A DNA stretch of 64,000 bases from Patagioenas fasciata (lineage: Eukaryota > Chordata > Aves > Columbiformes > Columbidae): positions 377,001 to 441,000 of the forward strand of contig NC_092523.1 of the NCBI RefSeq assembly GCF_037038585.1. The letters are read 5' to 3'. A program made the translations under genes and the position numbers. Positions within the stretch are counted from its first letter, which is position 1. Each line of letters starts with the position of its first letter. A model generated the notes under the pieces. That model was not told the DNA's origin, searched no databases, and worked only from the letters and a program-made list of their open reading frames with translations. Shown one piece after another: positions 57,691 to 64,000 of this stretch.

Positions 57691-58620
57691 ATACTGCCAC
57701 AATCACCTTTCTCCTTCCTTGAGCTCTCCTGACCTGCGGTTCCACCACCGTTGTCTTCTTTCTTGATCCCTCTTGACTCACAGGTGCCCTCCAATCCTCT
57801 TTCTCGATCACTCTTCCTCACAGGTTCGCCTCCTTCCTTGCTTTTCCTTTGCACACTGCTCCACCTGAAGAGAAACACACAGAGGACTGAGCTACATCAG
57901 CCCCAGGGCACTACAGTCAGACGGGGGCTGAATCTGGGGGCTGACACCTCCCCACACCCCACAGCGTGCCCGCCTTGCCTTGGCCCCGGCCCCTCACACA
58001 GCCCTTCCCCTCAGCTCTGCCCCTCCGCTGCAGCACAGCTTCCGCACATGCCCTGCTCAGGCTGGACCCCAGTTTCATGGGTTAGAGATATCATAGCTCC
58101 GTACAAATCCCCACGGTCCTCACCTGCTGTTTGGTGCTTGCGGAGGGTCACACTCACTGTGCCCCAGGGCACTGGCCCTGCCCGGCCCTGCGGGAGTGTC
58201 TGGAGCTGCCGGCTGGTTCTCCAGCTTTAGGGTCACCCGCAGAAGCCCGCTCTCCTCAGCTCTGCACACCCATCCAGTTGCGCCGCCCAGGCAAAGTCAG
58301 CTTCACCCTCTGCTCTACACCTCACCTGCAAACAACCAACTCTTCAACTGACAACTGTCCAAAACCCACCGACAAACTCTCCACACCTCAGCCTTTCGTT
58401 TGCAACTGCTGCCTCTAGTGCATCTCACAGACAAGCCTTCAAAATCCCCTCATCCTGCAATAACACTCCAGCACTGATCACCTGCGGGAACAACTACCAC
58501 AATACCAGGCAAACACCAACCAGTTCTGGCACGGAAATATCACTTTCTCCTCAAGATTCCACCCTACACCAACTGCTGACAAACACACGCTGTCCTCACC
58601 AAAGCCAAACGCTGCAACAA
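57691..58620. repeat. Low-complexity module R, copy 1
   Basis: The pyrimidine-rich part (57700-57850; TTCTTTCTTGATCCCTC, then GACTCACAGG) and the following GC-rich part (to about 58050) recur near 62984-63300 and 63738-64000. The first 150 bp also form the array joint (11361-11509). From 58050 to 58620 I see no gene; a CA/AC-rich stretch occupies 58320-58620. Confidence 0.65.
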
Positions 58621-58858
58621 CCAGCGACAACTCAAATTTGCGTGGGCGGTGCAAAATTGCAGGGGTGAGCTAACGCAGAGCTGGGCTTGAAAGCTGCGGA
58701 GTGTGCACCCTGTGGTATAACGTGGCGAGCTACTGCCATTCTGCCTTCTCCCTGGGAGAAGCGCGTGAGCAGAGGCTGCTTCAAGGCACGATGGGAACGG
58801 TTTGGTTCTCCGGGTCTCTCAGGGCGAGAGCGATAAATGTGATCTGTGTCGTGGCGCA

Positions 58859-59005
58859 GGAACTTCCCGTACACTTGCTCCTCCATTCGGTCTCGGGTGC
58901 TGCAAGAGAGGGAGCGAGAGATTCAGGGCAAGATTGACAACCTCGGCGTCCCCGTCCCAGCCACGGGTCACCCAAACCTGCAGACATCCCGGGAGGCCCC
59001 CTAAG
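58859..59005 (+). CDS. Possible exon, unknown (charged helix)
   Basis: A frame opening after GTGGCGCAG (possible acceptor) encodes VLQEREREIQGKIDNLG and then a Pro-rich end, with a stop at about 59003. The composition looks like real helical coding sequence rather than repeat. I do not recognise the protein; no donor is needed if it is terminal. Confidence 0.25.
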
Positions 59006-59041
59006 ATTTACACTCCCCTATGCCCCACCCTTGAAGCCTGG

Positions 59042-59155
59042 ACATCGCCAGAACCATAGAGCAAGTATTTCTTGAGGAGGCACCCAAAGGGTCCGTGTTC
59101 TCTTTCAGGCAGATGCTAGCGCAAGATTGCAAATCATCTCACAGCTACCAGGAAG
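59042..59155 (+). CDS. Possible exon, unknown
   Basis: An open frame containing EEAPKGSVFSFRQMLAQD ends at a good donor, CAGGAAG/GTAAAAA, near 59156. Its peptide looks like ordinary coding sequence. No family recognised. Confidence 0.25.
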
Positions 59156-59253
59156 GTAAAAAATAACGTCTTGAAATGGGAAAGGAACAGGTATTGTTTC
59201 TCTTCATCACCTCCCTCATTGCCACGTTATCAAGGTCTCCCGCAATGTTCCAC

Positions 59254-59370
59254 AGGAAACTTGAAGCTTGGAATTCCCGGTCTTCTGAACCTGGGCAAGA
59301 AAGGAAGAAAAGCATGAGACTGATCATAAAGAGGGTGGCTGCTCGTAACATGGAAAGAGCAGTAACAAGG
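59254..59370 (+). CDS. Possible exon, unknown (basic)
   Basis: The acceptor GTTCCACAG is followed by an open frame (KLEAWNSR, then KKSMRLIIKRVAARNMERAVTR) that ends at ACAAG/GTAAAA. With the preceding exon-like piece it suggests two consecutive internal exons of an unidentified gene, or its pseudogene. Confidence 0.28.
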
Positions 59371-59790
59371 TAAAAAGATATCACTTTTCCTTAGAGAGCT
59401 CTCAAAGCTGCCCGTTAAGGATAAGAAAAACAAACTTGTGACGGACCATTACTTAAAATCCAAGGCCCAGGAAGCGATCTAATGTACATTGAAACGCGAG
59501 CCACGAGACAGTGGAAGTGCCACGAGCTGAGACTGAAGGGACAGAGGATGAATTTCCAAAGAAGTTTAGGTTTCGATGTCAAAACGGAAAATTCTACGTC
59601 ATTAAAATATAATGCAAAAGTCAGTGTAAAATCAAGTAAGGCAACGACTCCAAATGAACTCCCAGGCGCTTCAGTCACTCAGGAGATCAAAAATGCGGAT
59701 CATTTCTCACCTGCCCACCTCCCAAACCCCAGCCTATGTCCCCTGCTTCCAGCTTACCTGAGCCCAGATTAAAGGAGGATTTCAGAGGCC
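59371..59790 (+). other. Unassigned single-copy DNA
   Basis: No repeat is visible. A short plus frame around 59505-59610 (FPKKFRFRCQNGKFYVIK) looks protein-like but lacks clear splice sites. Confidence 0.35.
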
Positions 59791-62700
59791 ATGCCAAGTT
59801 CTGCTGCTCCTCGTTCGGGTTGCCAGTCTTCCTCCTCGCTCTGGAATTGCAGGTCAACCGCCTTCCTGTTCTTCTTTGATTGACGCTGAGCTGCCGCGTT
59901 ACCCGCTGCCGTCTGAGCGGATCTCGGGGAGCCTCTGGAACCGCCAGAGCGCTCCCCCCACCAACATTCTCTTGCCTTGTTTTCGGGGTTCCTCTTCACC
60001 AGCTGAGGCGCCCTCCCACCCCCCGCCGCCCTCTTACCTTTTTCTAGAGGTCTCTTGAGCCACCAGCAAGCTCCCCCGCACCTTCCCTCAGCGATCTTGG
60101 CCCGCCAGAGGCCTGCCCCTCGTCAGCCTCCTCCCCTTTTCCTGGGTGCTGCTTGAACCACTGGTGGGCTCCCCTCCACCATCCTCTCGTCCTTTGTAGG
60201 GGAGTCTCGTGACTCACCAGAGCGCTCTCCGCCGTTGCCTTGCTGGGGTTATTGACACCGCTTGACTTGCCAGAGCGCTCCCCCTCGCAGTTCTCTTGTT
60301 GGATTTCTTGGGACCTTTTGAACCATTGGAACAACGGGAATGCTCCCCCCCACTGTGACCTTGCCTTTCTTCAGTGCGATCTTGACGTGCTGGAGCACTT
60401 CCCCGCGCCGTCCTCTTGCCTTTTACTGGGGAGTCTCTTGAATATCCACAGCACTCCCCCCTGCCATCCTTCACCAGAGTTTTTGACACTTCTTGACATC
60501 TCGGAGTGCTCTCACTCACCCTTGTCTTGCCTATTTTCAGGACGCTCCTGTCCCGCTGGATGCTCCTCCCTGCTGTCCTATTGCCAGATTGAGAATTCTC
60601 GACCTGTCCCAGCGCTACCCCACCGTCCTTCTGCCTTCTACCTGGGAAGTCACTTGAAGAACTGGAGCACTCCCCCCTGCTGTCCTCTTGCCTTTCTTCA
60701 CTGAGATTTTGGCCTGCCAGAGCACTGCTCCCTGTTGTCCTCTTACTGGATTTCTTGGGACCTCTTGACCCACTGGGTTTCTCCTCCTGCTGTCCTTTTG
60801 CCTTTCTTTAGTACAATCTCAGCCTGCTGGAGCGCTCCCCCTCGCCGTCCTCCTGCTGGATTTCTTGGAACCTCTTGACCCCTTAGGGCGTTCCCCCTGC
60901 CACCCTCTTGTGGTTTTTGGGGGAGTCTTGTGATCAACCAGGCCGTTTCCCCCCACCATCCTCTTCCCCTTTTCCTGGGTGCTTCTTGATCCACCAGAGT
61001 GCTCCCCTGTACCATTCTTTTGCCTTTTTTGGGAGAGTCTTGTGACTCACCGGAGAGTTCTCCACCATTGTCTTGCTGGATTTCTTGACATCGCTTGACC
61101 TGCCGGAGCGCTCCCCCTCACAGTTCTCTTGCTGGATTTCTTGGGACGTCTTAAACAACTGAGGGGCTCACACCCACCATCCTCTAACTGCATTTATCGA
61201 GATTTCCTGATCTGCCGGAGCGCTCGCCCCTGCTGTCCTCTTGCTGGGTTTCTTGGGACCTCTTGACCCACACGAGCTCTCCTCCCCACCGTCTTCTTGC
61301 CGGACTTATTGAGACTTCTTGACCCGCCAGAGTGTTCCCCCTCATCATCCTCCTGCCTTTTTCTGGGGATTCTCTTCAACAACTGAAGAGCTCCCCCGCA
61401 CTGTCCTCTTCCCTTTTTTCTGGGTGATTCGTGAATCACCGGTGAGCTTCTCCTTACCACCCTCTTGGGCTTTTTTCAGAGCAATCTTGACCCATCAGAG
61501 CACCCCCTCACCGTCCTCTTGCCAGATGTACTGAGGGTTCTTCATCTGCCACAGCGCTCCCCCACGCCGTCCTCTTGCTGGATTTCCTGGAACCTTGCGA
61601 ACCACTGAGGGGCTCCCACCCACCATCCTTTTACCGCATTTATTGAGACGTCCTGATCTGCCAGAGCGCTCCCCCTCGCCGTCCTCTTGCTGGATTTCTT
61701 GGGACCTCTTGGACCACTGGGGGGGCTCCCACCCGCCATCCTCTTACCGCATTTATCGAGACTTCCTGATCTGCTGGAGCGCTCCCCCTCGCCGTCCTCT
61801 TGCTGGATTTCTTGGGTCCTCTTGACCCATTAGGGCGTTCCCCCTGCCACCCTCTTGTGTTTTCTGGGGGAGTCTTGTGACCTACCAGAGTGCTCCCCCC
61901 CACCATCTTCTTCCCCTTTTCCTGGGTGCTTCTTGATCCACCAGAGTGCTCCCCTGCACCATTCTCTTGCCTTTTTTTGGGGGAATCTTGTGACTCACCG
62001 GAGCGTTTTCCACCATTGTCTTGCTGGATTTCTTGACACCGCTTGACCTGTTGGAGCGCTCCCCCTCACAGTTCTCTTGCTGGATATCTTGGGACCTCTT
62101 GAACCACTGGGGAGCTCCCACCTGCCACCTTCTTACCGCATTTATTGAGACTTCCTGATCTGCTGGATTGCTCTCCCCACCGGCCTTCCTCTTGCACTTT
62201 TTGGGGGAGTCTTCTTGACACGTCCGAGTGCTCTCCCTCACCCTTGTCTTGCCTCTAGTCAGGGCGCTCTTCTCCCGCTGGAACGCTCCTCCCCGCCATC
62301 CTATTGCCAGACTGAGAATTCTTGACCTGCCGCAGTCCTGCCCCGCCATGCTCCTGCCTTCTGCCTGGGAAGTCACTTGAAGAACTGGAGCGCTCTCCCC
62401 CGCTGTCCTCTTGCCTTTCCTCAGTGGGATTTTGGCCTGCTAAAGAGCTCCTCCCTGTCGTCCTCTTGCTGGATTTCTCGGTACCTCTTGACCCACTGGG
62501 TCTCTCCTCCTGCCGTCCTTTTGCCTTTCCTTAGTACATTCTTGGTCTGCTGGAGTGCTCCCCCCCACCATCCTCTTGCTGGATTTCTCGGGACCCCTTG
62601 TCCCATATAGGACATTCCCCCCCACCACCATCCTGTTGTGTTTTTTAGGAGAGTCTTGTGATCGACCAGAGCGCTCCCCCCTTGACATCCTCTTCCCCTT

Positions 62701-62880
62701 TTTCTGGGTGACTTTTGAACCACTGGTGAACTCTCCCCCATCATCCTCTTGCCACATATATTGAGACTTGTTGATCCGCCAGAGCGCTTCCCCCACTGTC
62801 CTCTTGCCAGATTTACTGATACCTCTTGTCCTGTCAGAGCGCTCCCTCTCGCAGTCCTCTTTGTTCAGTTTGTAGGGTAG
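59790..62880 (-). repeat. 57 bp minisatellite (about 50 units)
   Basis: Repeating pattern CTTGCTGGATTTCTTGGGAC, then CTCTTGACC, then GAGCGCTCCCCC. Adjacent units start, for example, at 61648, 61704 and 61761. 57 bp equals 19 codons, so the minus strand has many short frames rich in Gly, Lys, Arg and Trp. The frame shifts every few hundred bases, which argues against one long protein. The opening part (59790-59880) resembles 62900-62990. Confidence 0.85.
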
Positions 62881-62889
62881 GAGGGGGGA

Positions 62890-64000
62890 TCTCTGATTAC
62901 AGAAAGGTCCCTTTGTTCTAGGAGACATTCCCTTGCTCCATGCTTCAGGTTGCCCATCTTCCCTCTCATTTTCAATGTGCACGTCCATCACCTTCCTCCT
63001 CTTCTTTCTTGATCCCTCGACTCCCGGATGAACTCAAATCCTCTTTCTTGATCACTCTTTCTCGTAAGTTCACAACCTTACTTTCCTTTCTTGCTTTCGC
63101 CTTTGTGAGCTGCTCCACCCAAACCAAAATGCCCTGAAGACAGAAATACACCCACTCCAAGCCCGTACAGTCACATAGGGGGTGAGTCCGGTCGCTGACG
63201 CATCCCCACATCCCACAGCAAGCCCACCTTGCCTTGGCCCCGGCCCCCCGCACAGGCCTTCCCACCAACCCAGCCCCTCCGTAGCAGCACAGTTTCCCAG
63301 CATGCACCCCACAAAGACTTTCTTTGCCAGTCACCCCTGGCACTTACAGCAACACACCACATCAGCATCAAGAGCCCTGGGAGTGGAGAGCTGGCCAGGC
63401 CCTCACCCCGGCAGGATCCTCTTCCCCCTCCTTTAGTTGATGGCAGACAGACAAGACACCTCCCAAGAGGTGTCCAGCCCTCTCTCTCAACCACTCATGA
63501 GTACAAAAGCCCAGCCTCTACTCACCCACCCCGCCTCCCAAAACCCCACCAGCAGCCCCTGGTCCCAGCTGAACAGCAGCCAGTGCTGAAGATCTGGCTC
63601 GTGTTGTCGGACACAACCTTCCCATGGATGTCTGAGCCCCTGAGCAGTTTCCAGGGGTGGGAGGGCGCAGTCCTGATTACAGGGAGGTCCCTGTCCCAAG
63701 GGGGACATTTTCTTCCTCCTCACTCCTGACTCGCAGCTCCATCACCTTCCTCCTCTTCTTTCTTGATCCCTCCTGACTCGCAGGTCTACCACCGTCATCT
63801 TCTTTCTTGATCCCTGTTGACTTGCAGATGCACTCCAATCCTCTTTCTTGATCGCTCTTCCTCGTAGGTTCACCACCTTCCTCTTCTTTCTTGCTTTCCC
63901 CTTTGCGAGCTGCTCCACCCGAACAGAGATGCACAGAAAACAAAAATATACCCACCCCAGGCCCGTACAGTCACAGGAGGGGGCGAGTCCGGTCGCTGAC
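62890..64000. repeat. 754 bp tandem duplication (module R, copies 2 and 3)
   Basis: The block with landmark TCCATCACCTTCCTCCTC at 62984 returns at 63738 with about 20% differences. The second copy is cut by the window end. Shared landmarks are GATTACAG-AGGTCCCT, TTCTTTCTTGATCCCTC, GAGCTGCTCCACCC and GCCCGTACAGTCACA. No coding gene recognised. Confidence 0.8.

Noticed and set aside
57841-58230. 159-codon plus frame at the right edge
   Set aside because: Pro/Ser/Leu low-complexity peptide over module R, with no splice logic and no homologous frame kept in the other module copies.
1-64000. tRNA, rRNA, CRISPR arrays or bacterial-type operons
   Set aside because: No cloverleaf, rRNA signature or spaced short repeats seen; gene structure is vertebrate.

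Overview
The window is vertebrate genomic DNA, most likely from a bird. The evidence is the terminal exon of a neuropeptide FF receptor 2-like GPCR with a spliced-gene structure, decayed class I (gammaretrovirus-like) and class II (betaretrovirus-like) endogenous retroviruses, and dense CpG islands. The species cannot be named from sequence alone. No long intact gene is visible. The NPFFR2-like last exon, present twice, is the only convincing host coding sequence.

Layout. Positions 1-54485 are a nested, highly homogenised tandem array (macrosatellite or amplicon). Its building blocks are: (i) a roughly 10.17 kb core, present as copies at 1337-11509, 11510-14337 (truncated), 20071-30241, 30242-40413, 40414-41039 (short internal piece) and 44614 to about 54640; (ii) a 1.3 kb promoter module P1 at 1-1336 and 18741-20070, with remnants at 17665-17940 and 44364-44613; (iii) a 3.3 kb segment C at 14338-17664 and 41040-44363 that carries the receptor exon inside pieces of a class I retroviral pol. 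Copies of each block differ by only scattered substitutions and small indels.

Inside each core, left to right: a minus-strand class I ERV gag start with leader and LTR end; a 0.26 kb repeat (A); two purine-rich tracts; a CpG island; a possible short exon; repeat B (a diverged copy of A); a second CpG-rich promoter (P2) with NF-Y and NRF1-type sites arranged on 105-107 bp tandem repeats; CTCF-like two-part motifs; a candidate polyadenylation signal; 1.7 kb of AT-rich DNA with nothing recognised; and a minus-strand class II ERV RNase H-integrase fragment.

Right flank. At 54485 near-identity to the array stops abruptly. The same class II provirus then continues in older, diverged form (RT, dUTPase, gag, Lys-type PBS and a 310 bp LTR ending at 57666). 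Array cores carry a deletion of about 3.06 kb of this provirus at their right edge. From 57.7 kb to the end there are low-complexity repeats, a few unidentified exon-like pieces (58.86-59.37 kb), about 2.9 kb of a 57 bp minisatellite, and a 754 bp tandem duplication.

The pieces do not form a pathway. As a whole the array resembles promoter- and CTCF-bearing macrosatellites such as mammalian DXZ4. That comparison is an inference from motif content and needs experimental support.
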